A DNA stretch of 64,000 nucleotides, taken from Fistularia commersonii. Its lineage: Eukaryota; Chordata; Actinopteri; Syngnathiformes; Fistulariidae. The notes beneath the pieces were generated by a model. The model was given only the letters and a program-made list of their open reading frames with translations, ran no database searches and was not told the origin of the DNA. Positions within the stretch are counted from its first letter, which is position 1; each line of letters begins with the position of its first letter. Shown here in pieces: positions 11,491 through 22,145 of the stretch. The stretch is taken from NCBI GenBank assembly GCA_037954325.1, contig JBBMNZ010000021.1, positions 12,198,616 to 12,262,615 on the forward strand. Reading direction: 5' to 3'. The translations under genes and the position numbers were made by a program.

Positions 11491-11809
11491 ATAGATTATA
11501 CTGTTACATAGGTGAGTACTTTGACAGGATATTGCTAAAACACATCATTTCACTATTATTAAATAGCAAAATCCTATATGAATCAACACAAATGGTGCCA
11601 TTCAATAACTTTTGTGTGTCCCCTGAATAAAATCTCACACTTGGTGCTTCATTCTGATAGCATGTTGAGTTTATTGAATGCTAAATGTTCAGCTACTTTC
11701 GATAAGCACGATCGGTTTTCCTTTTTTCTTTATATTTCAAGAACGCTGTACAAAATAGGACAGGGATTTTTGGTCCATTCGGACGAAGTTGGGACTCTGA
11801 GGCGGGTAT
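11491..11809. other. Unassigned stretch
   Basis: No feature recognised. One 79-codon plus frame (11578-11817) without motifs runs into the next transposon. Confidence 0.35.
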
Positions 11810-12360
11810 TACCATGATTTCCAGACTATGAGCCGTTACTTTTTTCACGTGCTTTGAACGCTGCGGCTTAAACAATATGGCTAATCTTTGGATTTCTTTG
11901 GGCTAACGAGCATCACGCCGCCAAAACATTCATCCTCGTCACATCGGACCGATGAAATTACCATGAAATACTGAGGCCGTTCAATTCCGACACTGAAGAA
12001 GATGATTTTAATGGTTTTAGTGCGCGGGGAGGAAGACGGAGATAGCGATCAGCTGGAGTTGGACAAAACGGGGATAAAAAATGGATGGATGGATGGATGG
12101 ATGGAGTTTTCTTCGTGTTATTTCTTATTAATCTTTTTCATCAGCTGGCACTATTCGGAAAAAAAAGCATTTCCAGCACGTATTTGTGGATGTTACCGGT
12201 ATGAATTTAGTAAAAATAAAAAAAAACATGTTTCTGTGTAAACATTTCATGTTACAACTTGGACACCTGCAGCTTATAGACATGTGCGGCCTACATATGT
12301 ACACATATATTCATATATTTATTTTCAGCTGGTGTGTCAAATACGCTCAATAATTTGGTA
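11810..12360 (+). mobile_element. Pogo-like DNA transposon remnant (copy B)
   Basis: The left end is TACCATGATTTCCAGACTATGAGCCGTTAC and the right end is CTCAATAATTTGGTA, degenerate versions of the ends of copy C (24051-24615). Plus-strand codons near 11960-12075 read NSDTEEDDFNGFS followed by an acidic EED..SDQLELDK tract, matching copy C on the minus strand. This acidic tract is plausibly the transposase C-terminus. A (GGAT)n run sits at about 12081-12103. Autonomous function is lost. Confidence 0.65.
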
Positions 12361-12369
12361 AAATAATGT

Positions 12370-12370
<1 letters not shown>

Positions 12371-12415
<45 letters not shown>
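12371..12415. repeat. (TA)n microsatellite, left half
   Basis: Nearly pure TA over about 42 bases, ending at the left terminus of the MITE. A second TA run follows the MITE at 12766-12800, suggesting that one TA tract was split by the insertion. Confidence 0.85.
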
Positions 12416-12416
<1 letters not shown>

Positions 12417-12417
<1 letters not shown>

Positions 12418-12761
12418 TGCTCAAAAAATAAAGGGAACACTAAAATAATACATCCTAGATCTGAATGAATGAAATCTTCTTATTGAATACATTTAATGTC
12501 ATTTACATAGTTGAAGGTGCTGATGACAAAATCCCACAAAAATGATCAATGGAAATTAAATATATTCACCCATGGAGGTCTGGATTTGGACACTCAAAAT
12601 TAAAGTGGAAAAATAGTTGGGAAAATGCAACTTTGATGTAATGTCCTTAAAACAAGTCAAAACGAATCAGTGTTGCTTCCTAAGTGGACAGTTTGATTTC
12701 ACAGAAGTGTGATTAGAGTTACATTGTGTTGTTTAAGTGTTCCCTTTATTTTTTTGAGCAG
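12417..12761 (+). mobile_element. Tc1-like MITE, copy 1
   Basis: Terminal inverted repeats CTGCTCAAAAAATAAAGGGA and its mirror TCCCTTTATTTTTTTGAGCAG, flanked by TA at 12415-12416 and 12762-12763. The internal sequence lacks any transposase. The ends match, from memory, a large fish Tc1-like transposon whose ORF would lie between the TTTGATGTAATGTCCTTAAAAC and AGTGTTGCTTCCTAAGTGG blocks. Copy 2 (23692-24042) is in the opposite orientation and carries the same internal deletion. Confidence 0.8.
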
Positions 12762-12764
12762 TAT

Positions 12765-12765
<1 letters not shown>

Positions 12766-12802
<37 letters not shown>
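12766..12802. repeat. (AT)n microsatellite, right half
   Basis: ACACATATATAT... run immediately right of the MITE; probably the continuation of the TA tract at 12371-12415. Confidence 0.85.
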
Positions 12803-12805
<3 letters not shown>

Positions 12806-13058
12806 TGGATAGACGGACACTGACTGGTCCAAAGTAAGGATGAACACTGGCGACAAATACAGCATCCTCAAACACATTCACAGTCGGTGTGTGTATATTT
12901 GACAAAGTACGAACCAGTGGGCAACTTCCATCGTGCGTGTGATTTTGAACGCGTTACAACACAATGTTGTGCGAATGATTGTCGGACTAAAAGACCGTTT
13001 TAATTGTTGACACAAACATTGATATTTTCCCCTTTAACGCAGTGCTTGTCTTCTGTCT
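12806..13058 (+). repeat. Unidentified dispersed repeat R, copy 1
   Basis: About 250 bases shared with 29593-29843. Common blocks include CACATTCACAGTC, ACGAACCAG, TTGTCGGACTAAAAGACCGT and GCAGTGCTTGTCTTC, in the same order and strand. I do not recognise the family. It abuts a pogo-like terminus on its right (13060-13126), whereas copy 2 has such a terminus on its left, so it may be an internal part of, or an insertion into, that transposon family. Confidence 0.6.
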
Positions 13059-13059
13059 T

Positions 13060-13126
13060 CAATGTAGTTATTTTTAGCCGTTGTGGCTTATATTCAGGTG
13101 CGCTCAATAGTCTGCAAATTACGGTA
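13060..13126 (+). mobile_element. Pogo-like transposon right terminus
   Basis: Reads GTTATTTTTAGCCGTTGTGGCTTATATTCAGGTGCGCTCAATAGTCTGCAAATTACGGTA, the standard right end of this family, and ends in TA at 13125-13126. The left end is not identifiable; the MITE and TA tract probably interrupt it. Confidence 0.55.
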
Positions 13127-14499
13127 AATCATTTTTGTGTGTAATTTTTTGCCTTCTTTATCACCCAATCTCTTTAAATGGGCTCTTCCATGTTATCCCG
13201 CTTGGCTTCGCGGATCCATCAACAACAGAGACACCATTACCCCCATTATTATCTTGCGTCTTCTTAACCAACACATTGATTCCTCCTTCTCCAAGGGCCC
13301 GTAGCATTCATATGCTAATCGGGGCAAACAGATCCGAACCCCGGAAAGAGTTTCAGACGACAAGAATGGAAATCCGTAATCACTTCAACGGTTCATCTGC
13401 TAAAGTGGTTTGCGACCCCGGTTGTTGGTGCACCGAATAATGTTTGTAAACCCGGAGCCAATCTGTGCTCTCACATGGCGCCCTCATTAGTAACAGGATT
13501 AGGGAGAAATATTTGGCCCCGGAGAGGGGCCCCGTCTCTCCTTACACGTCTCCGCAGATCTCCCTGTGTGCAGTCGATGCAGTAAGTAAGATGAAAGGGC
13601 TGTTTAGGTGAAATACAATTAAGGCATTTCAGCCTCTGGGCCCTGTGGCTGAGGATCAATGGCCACTGGGCGTATTTCCCGTAACAAACATACATGAATA
13701 GCATCAGAAGACGAATCTGCGAGGACTCGCAAAGCAGCCGCGCGCGAGAAGTACATCGTTCCGTTTTGCGGGGCCTCTTCGGTGAACGGCGAAAGCACAA
13801 AGGCGTCAGGTTGACGCGCGACCGCCGTCGCGTCCGTCGCTTCCGTTTGTGTCGTTATTCCTCTCGACTTGAATTTACAAGATGATTTGAAAAATATAAA
13901 CAAAGAAAAAACACACCGCTTTAAAAGAAAAGCTTTCATACGTTCAAACCCCCTTGTCTGCGGCTGAAGGATGCTGTGCCTAAACAATTTTGCCCTCAGA
14001 GTAAAATCAATATGAGAGAGGAGCGCAATAGAAAGAGATATGCAGCTGAAAGACACAAAAGCTTCCCAAGCAATTGTATCTGAAATATAATGGGTGATTT
14101 CTTTTTTTTCTTTTCTTTACTCTTCTTTTTGAAAAAAGGAAATCCAGCACTTTGAATATCATACACAATAGCCGCTAGCTCAGCATTCTGCACCGGGCAA
14201 ATGGCAGTGATGCATTACATGGAAACCTTTCCCCGCTTTTGGAAAAACTGTAAAACCGGACTATAATAATGTGTTCTTTTTTTCGGGAATGGCTTCGCTC
14301 ACAGAAGAGATCTGATTGAATAAAGAAGACGTAATATTTTGGGGCTTATAATTGCACCAAAGTTGTCGCCGAGCATTAAAAGGGATTAAAAAAACTATTC
14401 CTTTACCCTCCAATTCCATCCATGCATGCCACTGACAGCTTTTTTAATGTGGTCCCAAAACAACTTTTAGCGTTTTGACGTTTAATTAATTGACGTTTG
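13127..14499. other. Unassigned stretch with a CpG-dense core
   Basis: No gene recognised. Bases 13712-13854 contain about 25 CG dinucleotides in 143 bases. Upstream (13560-13690) is low-repeat sequence (GGGCTGTTTAGGTGAAATACAATTAAGGC) of the kind seen in conserved non-coding DNA, but conservation cannot be tested here. The 109- and 145-codon minus frames (13471-13800, 13619-14056) overlap in different phases and lack motifs. Confidence 0.4.
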
Positions 14500-14890
14500 T
14501 CATGTGCATAGAACAGAGCACAAAACGGAATTTAAGAGCATAAAAGAGGATAAAAAAAAGCATAAAAAAATAAAAAGGAAAAAATAACATAATACCAAAA
14601 CAAAAAATAACAATTATATTAATGTAATGATACGATGACTAATAATAATAACGATAATGATGATGTTATGATGCTTATTATAATAAGAATATTTATTATA
14701 ATCATATATATATATAATCATCATGATAATACTAATTACTTATAATATCATGATACTTAAAATAATGATTATAGATATATATAATACTTATATATATATA
14801 TAATAACTATTATTATTATTGTTATTATTGTTTTTGTTGTTGTAACAATAATACTAGTGCATTTAAATTATAAATACATTGGAACTCGAT
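14500..14890. repeat. A/T-rich low-complexity block
   Basis: A-rich from 14510 to 14610, then irregular AAT/ATA/TTATTATTG runs to about 14845 with several short TATATATA tracts. No coding potential. Confidence 0.75.
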
Positions 14891-14984
14891 GTTGTCCAAA
14901 CTCAAAACCATGATGATTCAAAATCATTTCTGAATTTTGAACCAAACAAACAGGTCCTTTGTTTAGATGCCGGAGTGCCATCCC

Positions 14985-15165
14985 ATGTCCATTTGGGAGG
15001 ATGAAAGGGTGAATGGTTGCGCGTCTCTATATGTGCCCCTGTGATCGACCACCAACCAATACAAGGGGAACCCCGGCTCTCCCCGAAACCCAGCTGAGGT
15101 AGAATCCAGCACCCCCTCGACCCAGAGAATGAATGGATGAATGAATGAATGAATGAAAACAAACA
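14985..15165 (+). repeat. Abundant fish dispersed repeat, 3' half with (TGAA)n tail
   Basis: Modules in order: GGTGAATGGTTGCGCG, CTATATGTGCCCCTGTGATCG, CCAGCTGAGGTAGAATCCAGC and the tail GAATGAATGGATGAATGAATGAATGAATG (about 15125-15156). The head is missing. An antisense 132-codon frame (14963-15361) spans it and a T-run and is not a gene. Confidence 0.7.
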
Positions 15166-15480
15166 TACAAGATTTTCTTAATATACCAGTGGTGCGTTTT
15201 TTATTGTGGATACCCCCAAGCCCTCCACCCACCCAAACCCCCAACTGTCTTTTTTTTTTTTTTTTTTTAACTCTGCAGCATAAAACAAATATGGAGAAAC
15301 ATAAATCAAAGCTTGGGATGATTTTCATCCCTCTCCATGCCAGTTTGCACTTGGAAGACACGCAGTAATGAGATGAAATGATTTTGGCTCATCGCTACTG
15401 TGGATTCTGTTTTCCAAGCAAATGCTCTACCTGGCTGTCGTCAAGTAGAACACTGTGCTTGTTAGTGTGTGTGTCTGTTT
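15166..15480. other. Unassigned stretch with T-run
   Basis: Contains an 18-T run at 15251-15268 and otherwise unremarkable sequence. Confidence 0.4.
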
Positions 15481-15483
15481 GTA

Positions 15484-15486
<3 letters not shown>

Positions 15487-15529
<43 letters not shown>
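15487..15529. repeat. (GT)n microsatellite
   Basis: About 21 uninterrupted GT units. Shorter (GTT)n at 15662-15680 and (GT)n at 15742-15763 lie nearby. The His/Thr-rich frames on minus here are artefacts. Confidence 0.9.
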
Positions 15530-15533
<4 letters not shown>

Positions 15534-15763
15534 TGCAGGTCTCTGTAAGCATAATCCTGAGTACATTTTTGGTGTTGTTCATGCGAATTCCTCATCGTGT
15601 TACCGTGTTTTGTTTTTGCATACACATTTTGTGAACATCTGTGCTTACAAGAAGAAAATCCTGTTGTTGTTGTTGTTGTTATTTTTTTCATTTCTTTTGG
15701 TACAAGACAGTATCTCATGAAACCAAATGTCATCAGTGCTGCGTGTGTGTGTGTGTGTGTGTG

Positions 15764-16131
15764 CATGGACTGCTATCAGTTGCTTAACATCTCCCTGTCA
15801 AAGTTTTATCTTGCCATCAGATCAGTGCTCATCTCTTTATCTGTGTGCGTGTCTATATGCACCTTTTTCAACAATAAAGCGCGCCGGGAAAATGTAGCCC
15901 GAGGCAGAGCGAGTGTGCTGTTTGCTTAAAAGGTTACGCGTTTTATGCTTAAACTGATATGGGACCTTGAAAAGAGGTGTAGTTTAGCAACAGTTCCTGG
16001 AGGACAAAGCAAACACATTCATCGGCATATGACGGGGAATGCGGTACTAATCCGAACCTGAGCTATCGCGTGTCGTCCCCCAAATGAAAACGAGCTTATT
16101 TTACCGCAGATTAAAATCACACATATTCATA
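15764..16131. other. Unassigned stretch
   Basis: Nothing recognised. Confidence 0.35.
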
Positions 16132-16280
16132 TTCCGCCTCACAGCAAAAAGGTCCCTGGTTCTATTCCAGCATTTTCTGTGAGGAGTCTCGATAGATCCC
16201 CATGTCTGAGTGGGTTTCCTCCAAATTCCTCGGTTTCCTCCCACAGTCCAAAAAACATACAGTCTGTTCGAAAGTAGGAA
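16132..16280 (+). repeat. Abundant fish dispersed repeat, 5' half
   Basis: Begins CCGCCTCACAGCAAAAAGGTCCCTGGTTC, then GTGAGGAGTCTCGATAG and GGTTTCCTCC..TCCCACAGTCCAAAAAACATA. The 3' half with the GATTGGCTGG module is absent. Confidence 0.65.
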
Positions 16281-17087
16281 TGTTTGTGTGACTCAGTGTG
16301 ACATTAGACCCAAATACCCAAATAATGGCGAATGATTGTATTCCTCCACATGACGTGAATTGTCTTTAAATAATATGTCAGTGAATGGATAGAATATTCA
16401 CATCGACAACTCGAACGTAGTTATTTAAAAAAAAAAAAAAAAGAAAAAAACACAGTTTCATATTAATAACACCTGAATTATATGAACCATCATCCTCAAT
16501 GCCATTATGCAAACCTGCATCTCGGAGAAGAGACAGCGCTCGCCTGGGAGCTTAAATTACTGCAAGACGACGTCGGTGTGCTCCTTTCCAGAGGAGGAGA
16601 GCTCGGCTCGGGCTCACAGTGCCTGCAACACTTTCGGGTTACAGCATAATGCGCCTCCTCTCTCCGTTTAATGAGAACGGAAAAGATACGACGGCGTGGC
16701 TGCGCGCACGCCGATTATTTTCATGAGCTCAACAAGGTCGCCACCGGGATTCTGTTTAGACGAACATTGTTACAATGATGCTTGGGTTTGTTTGGTTTTT
16801 TTTTTGAGCCGCTGTGAATCGCTGTGGATCGGCAGTGGGTTTCATATTGCGCTGACTGCGCGCGGCCTCATTTGACTTTAAGGAAATGACAAAACTCATC
16901 ACGATACACACAAATATACTCGTATGATTTCCATATACGCTATTTCTAGCTTGTGCACGCTGTCTTTGTAGAATCCTAATTGTGTGACAGAAAACAAACC
17001 AACACGGCTCAACGAATGAGGACCGAATGAGTAGACGCGAATAAAACGCAACTTTATTCAGCCCAAAGTGGGGAAATTACATTTCAC
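16281..17087. other. Unassigned stretch ending in a truncated LINE tail
   Basis: No gene. An A-tract lies at 16426-16450. At 17050-17083 the sequence ACTTTATTCAGCCCAAAGTGGGGAAATTAC resembles the reverse strand of a fish LINE 3' end (compare 43455-43490) and is cut off by the next element. Confidence 0.4.
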
Positions 17088-17560
17088 CACTGGTGGGCCG
17101 TCAGGGCCTGCAAAGCCTTCTCTGCTGGAATAAAAACAATCTGAATTACAGATTGATTTTAATTACATATAAATCTTAAGTATATTTCAATCTCGAATTT
17201 GATAAAATAATTCCAAATGGTCTGTCCGCTTCCTTTCATAGCTTTTACCCTGACTGTGCTACTTTCAGACATGTATTTTCATTGAACAAAGAGCATTTAA
17301 CCAATCAAATTTCAGCTGTTATTTGTTGCCAGGCAGGGTCAAAGTAAAAGAAATCTGCCAGGAGGCCAGCAGAATCCGATTCACAGCTGCTCTGGCGAAA
17401 AATAAATGTTGATGAAACTGTTGCTCCAACCAATCAGATTTTGAGTTGTGACACCGAGGCCTTCTAGAAGGCTACGCTAATGTCGATGTGTCACATGAGA
17501 GCATACTAGCTAGAGCGAGCGAGCTGCATCTGTAGCAACCGGGATGAACACAATTATAGT
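17088..17560. mobile_element. Probable hAT-type element end
   Basis: Starts CACTGGTGGGCCGTCAGGGCCTGCAAAGCC, which I recognise as the terminus of a fish hAT family (usual form CAGTGGTGGGCCGTC). Contains two CCAAT motifs (AACCAATCAAATTT, AACCAATCAGATTTT). I found no opposite terminus or target duplication, so the right boundary is a guess. Confidence 0.4.
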
Positions 17561-17924
17561 TCGTGCAAAAGTTTTCCTGGGGGAAACCAGAGTGGATCTA
17601 GAACTTAGTGAGCATGTGTGCAGGGAAACACAGCTCCACAATGAAAAGGTGGAGAAAAATAGTTTTATAGCCATATAACAGTTATTTGCAGTGCAGTAGA
17701 GCCAGTTAAGTAGATAAATATTGTGAGTTAAATAATGGCAGAAAAAAATTCAGAAACTTAAAATATAAAAACACGCGTGCAGAAATGGTTACTTGCAGCG
17801 GACTCTCTCTCTTGCTGGTCCATCGTGTCCGGTGATGATGCAACCTGTCCAATCCTTGATCCACACTGTCTGCGGCGGTCAGGTTCAAGTGAATCCACAG
17901 GCTGCGGTTTGTAGATATAATGCC

Positions 17925-18115
17925 GGTTTCAAGAATAATAAGAATAAGAATGAGAACAGCTTTATTTATCCCAAAGGAAATTGTTGTGCCAGAGTTACAA
18001 GAAAAATCTAACAATAATAAATGATAGTAGAAAATTGTATAAACAGTAAAAAAAAAGTAGAAAAAAAAAAAGGAGAATAAGAAATACAATAAACTATAAA
18101 GTGTCTTAAGTAACA
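17925..18115 (-). mobile_element. LINE 3' tail (AAGAA-type)
   Basis: On plus: AATAATAAGAATAAGAATGAGAACAGC then TTTATTTATCCCAAAGGAAATTGTTGTGCCAGAGTTACAAG. The reverse strand is the 3' end of a fish LINE (..CTTTGGGATAAATAAAG followed by TTCTTATTC repeats). Related tails lie at 43150-43330 and 56020-56155 (minus) and 49700-49900 (plus). Confidence 0.7.
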
Positions 18116-18234
18116 GGTGAAAGATAAGGAGTATGAAAAAATATTGTACATGTAGCTGTTGTGAAATATTGCAGTTATGAAGATATATAAAGATAAATCA
18201 TTACAATTTGTAGTAAGTGGGTGAGACTTTTTTT

Positions 18235-18995
18235 TTTTTTTTTTAAGGTTTTGTGTCTTCTTGTGAGTGTCTCCAACCGTCTATCAGTTCGATCATCCTC
18301 AAGTCTGTGCACGCCGTGTTGGCTCCAGGCTGCGCTTCTTCATCAGGATTTTCAATTGGTCCTTGTATCGCCTTTTCTGGCCACCAGCAAAACGACGGCC
18401 AAGATGTCATCGGCCAAGTGGAGAACAGACAATCTTTGGCCATCCTGATGACACTGCCAACCTAGCAGAGCTGGTGCTGGCGAACTGTGGGAGGACTTCT
18501 GTGTCGTGCATACAGTGTCGATGTAGAGGAGTGTTGTTAGGATAAACAGATACTTTAGTACTTTAGTTTTGTTCTGAGTCGCCTAAGAAGAAGATGTTGC
18601 TTGCTTGATCCGGATTTGAATCTTCCATTCCATGCTGCAGTCGCTGGAGAGGAAGCTGCCGAGGTATTTCAAAGATTCTGTCATTGCAAGGGGCTGGTCC
18701 GGTGAGGGTTGGTGGGTGAGCTGGAGGAGTAGCTGCCCGCCGGCACGGTACCTCGGTCTTAGCTACATTCACAGGGACCCACTCTGCCATGGGCACTTGC
18801 AGCAGCTCTGAGTCCAGCTTGACGTGCTTCTGGTGAGTTGGACACAAGTGCACATTCTTCTGCATACTGCAGCTCCATGATGTGCTAGGAGGTTACTTTC
18901 TTGACAGCCTGAAGCCATCCGATGTTTAAGAGGTTTCCGTCGAATCTGAAGTCCACAGTAATCCCGCTGTCCTTCTTGATTTTTTTTTTTTGCAA
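18235..18995 (-). pseudogene. Dead LINE reverse transcriptase, C-terminal half
   Basis: On minus the reading starts near 18990 with FRFDGNLLNIGWLQAV and passes the RT catalytic box, now YAEECALV (codons at 18855-18866; usual YADD). It then reads VNVAKTEV, later a degenerate LLY segment, and ends with GGQKRRYKDQLK near 18340. Several stops and frame changes are present, and both catalytic Asp positions are Glu-coded. The order of motifs is that of a fish non-LTR retrotransposon. It follows immediately after the LINE tail at 17925-18115, but they need not be one element. Confidence 0.7.
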
Positions 18996-21531
18996 AACAG
19001 CAGTGTCACAGATCCAGACTACAACTGTTAACAGCAGCAAGACCTATGAGTGTATGAATGAATGAATGTTGTACATCTGTATGGCATTTGAGTGAGAGAG
19101 TGAATTATTTTATGTCTCTTTTTTTGGATTTATTTATTTTCAAGACTTGGGGGGGGGGGGTAGAAAAAAACAATGAAATTCCTATTTAAGAAGCAGAATG
19201 TGAGGCTTCAGTACAGAAATCTGAATTATTCGAGTAAAATAATGTTTGTTTTGCTCTATAAAACAAGAAAAAGCAACAGATTTCACAAAATAAATCACAC
19301 ATTTGAATAAAGCCCATTTTATTGTTTCCCTCTTGCCATGGCAACAGCAGCTGTCAGTACTCCACATGGGGCTGAAAAGCAAACCTCCTTCAGCACTATG
19401 ATGTAAATATTGCAATCAGACTCGTTGGAATCGCCCTTAGATTCAGAAAAGTGTAATGGGAAATGGAGAAATGATGCTATATCATGCTAAAGCTGCAAGT
19501 TTGTGTTTTCAACCCCACAATTACTTTTACACCACACTGTGAACATTTCCTATGCAAAGTGGCTAAGTGTGGTAAGGTAACCCCTTTTTTTTTTTTTTTT
19601 TTTTTTTTTAATTGGCTTGCTGGTGATATCAATTGACATTTTCACAAAAAGTAGAGCTTTAGTCAATATGGGATCGGTGTTTGGGAAACAACCGAAACTC
19701 ATGGTGGCAAAGTCGAAAGAACAAAACACAGTACGACTCAAATGCGCATCGTAATCCTGTACACACACACACAAAATACACACTGTTGACATTTAACATC
19801 CGCGAAAGCAGGAAAATTTGCACAGTTCAATCCAGAATGGCTTGTTATTTAAGGGCATCTCGCCGTGCACGCAACCTTGAAGGTGCTGAACTGTGACATA
19901 GATAAAGCTTTGTGCAATCTCACACAAATTCCCTAATCTTATTTAGATTTGACTTCACTAATTCTGCTGAAAACCGGATAAACACTCAGATGGTGCCTGC
20001 CGGACTTAATGATCATGTTTGCCGCGGAACGTGCGTGGGACCTGAAGACGCAGATTAAAACATAAATGTATTTTTTTTTTTTTTTTTGTCCGCTTTCAAA
20101 GAGGCTCTGTCAGAAAACACAGTCTTTGAAAAATCGACCCGTATGAGCAAAAACCCCCGCGAGGGGGATGAAAACCGTCTAAAGGTCACAGCCGGTAAAA
20201 CCTCCAGATCCAGAGTTGTCGCTGTGCGTTGCCGCCGCCACCACCCACCACGCCCGGTGTTTACTCCACGACCAAAATATTTGTTCATTTCATTTGTGGC
20301 TTTTAGAAGAACTAAATATCCCAGAGATGTTTAGTCCTTTCCGATGTCTGATCTTACCATGAGTTCATTAAAAATGCATGATGTTCATTTCGGCTTTTGC
20401 TTTTTAATCTCTCTCTCTCTCTCGACCAGCTCCCCTTCTATTTGATGGGATTAAAAAAAAAAAAGTTATTATTAATTTGATTAATTCCATGGACCCTTCA
20501 AGAGATGCATGCATGCAAAAAAAAAAATGTACATGATAGAGGGACATTCGGCTCAGTTTATATATATGCTGGTACATATTTCAAGCTACTACCCATCATG
20601 TGGAATATAGTATAAGCATAAATCTGGACATTAAAAAAACGTCCATTAATGCCATGAATATAAATTGGTCGATGTAGATCTTTTATTTTTTCTATTTTTT
20701 TTTTAAACTTGTTTGTGCATTGAGTTCCCGGGGTTCACACACTGCGGCTAATAATCTTGCGGGGCTGATTTAAACAGGCGCGTCAAGTTCATAATTTATT
20801 TATGGGGCCCATTTTCAAAGCGCTTTTGCGAAAAGAAATTTAATAAACAGGTAATTAAAACAGAAAAAAAAAAAAAAAACATATATTCAGGGTTATAGTG
20901 TTTTAAAATAAGTCGTGCACTTGGATGAATTTCTAAAGACAGAATGATGGAATGGGGATCGAGCAGGAGAAGCTGGATGAGTGTTCTGGAGGCGGCAAAC
21001 AGCTCAGACGCGGCGGTGAGCGATGAGGTCGCCGACGGTACAGTAATGGCCCCGCCGGCCTGAAATTAATTGCCGAACAACTACCTGTTATCTATTAGGG
21101 TGGCGGATAACTGTGGTGTGTTTTTAATCTGGACCATCCCAAGAGCGGGCAATATATTTCCGCCGCTTTCCCTGAGTGATCACGTGCAAACTTATAATTG
21201 TCCCCCCTACGTGCACGCGTGCATCACGTTCGGAGCGTAATCGACGGAGTGAAGAACGGCTTGTTCACGTTAATGATGTTTGAATCGTAGGAAAGTAGGA
21301 ACTTTTTGCAGTTACGAGATTTTTTCCAAGGACCGTTGATGTTTTTTTTTTTTTTCGTGCTTTCGGACTATTTTGGCTCCAGTTCCGAGACAGGGTCTTT
21401 TTTACGTTTCAACTCATACGACATAGATAATTGGTCGAACTCGTAAGCCGCAGCCATCACTAGATATTTCTTGCGGCGTTACGTGTGTGTTTTGGGGTGT
21501 TTTCTTCCGCGCCACTCTTTCCTTCTCTTCA
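18996..21531. other. Unassigned stretch; part looks like low-repeat regulatory-type DNA
   Basis: No gene. Homopolymers: G-run at 19150-19160, T-run at 19585-19609, T-run at 20070-20087, A-runs at 20453-20464 and 20518-20527, A-run at 20862-20879, T-run at 21341-21354. A short (CT)n lies at 20409-20423. The block 21005-21245 is repeat-free with closely spaced AT-rich homeodomain-like and GATA-like words (GAAATTAATTGCC, GTTATCTATTAGG, GCGGATAACTG) and could be a conserved non-coding element; that is an inference. Confidence 0.4.
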
Positions 21532-21815
21532 CAGGACTGTCCCAGAAAATTTGAAAATTGTGATAAAGTTCTTTATCTTCTGTAATGCAATTAAAAAAAA
21601 AAAAAAAAATTACTTTTTCATGATATTCTAATATTTTGAAATTTTTTTTTTCTTAAGATGTAAGCCATAATCAGTAATATTAAAATAATAAAAGGCTTGC
21701 AATATTTCAGTTGATTTGTAACAAATCCAGAATGTATGACATTTTAGTTTTTGTAATTGCATTACAGAAGATAAAGAACTTTATCACAATATTCTAATTT
21801 TCTGAGACAGTCCTG
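21532..21815. mobile_element. Hairpin MITE with about 60-bp terminal inverted repeats
   Basis: The left arm CAGGACTGTCCCAGAAAATT..GATAAAGTTCTTTATCTTCTGTAATGCAATT and the right arm are reverse complements over about 60 bases with a handful of mismatches. The right flank begins TA; the left flank is CA, possibly a decayed TA. The centre is A/T-rich without ORF. It matches, from memory, a widespread vertebrate palindromic MITE of the Tc1/mariner type. Confidence 0.8.
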
Positions 21816-22145
21816 TATGTTGCAGGTTGTTCTGACAAGCCGAGAGCGTTTTTGGTAACTGTTTTTTGCTGTCTCCTATTGGTCAATGAGGAGCAATATG
21901 GTCAATATTTAATACTGGCCGTGACACCCTAGGAGCCAAGGACGCTACACTTTTTCCACTTTCTACCACGGTTTTTGCACTTAATAAATATACTATAATT
22001 CCGTAACTCATATCCGCATACTTTCGTTCACAACCTTTTGTTCGCTCCCACCAGCGGTGGGATATTTTTTAAAAAACTTCTGTGGTCACTGGTCAGCCGT
22101 CTTCTTGCAACTTGTGACAAAATGAACAAAATGTACGCCACACAG
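21816..22145 (+). other. Possible solo LTR-like sequence
   Basis: Holds in order a CCAAT-type box (CTCCTATTGGTCAATGAGG), a TTAATACTGGCCGTGACACCC stretch, ACTTAATAAATATAC (polyadenylation-like) and CACAACCTTTTGTTCGCTCCCACC. This resembles U3-R-U5 organisation, but I see neither clear TG..CA ends nor a primer-binding site, so it is a weak suggestion only. Confidence 0.2.

Noticed and set aside
21816..22145. Solo LTR as a firm annotation
   Set aside because: CCAAT and AATAAA-like motifs are in plausible order, but TG/CA ends, target duplication and primer-binding site were not found; left as a weak suggestion.
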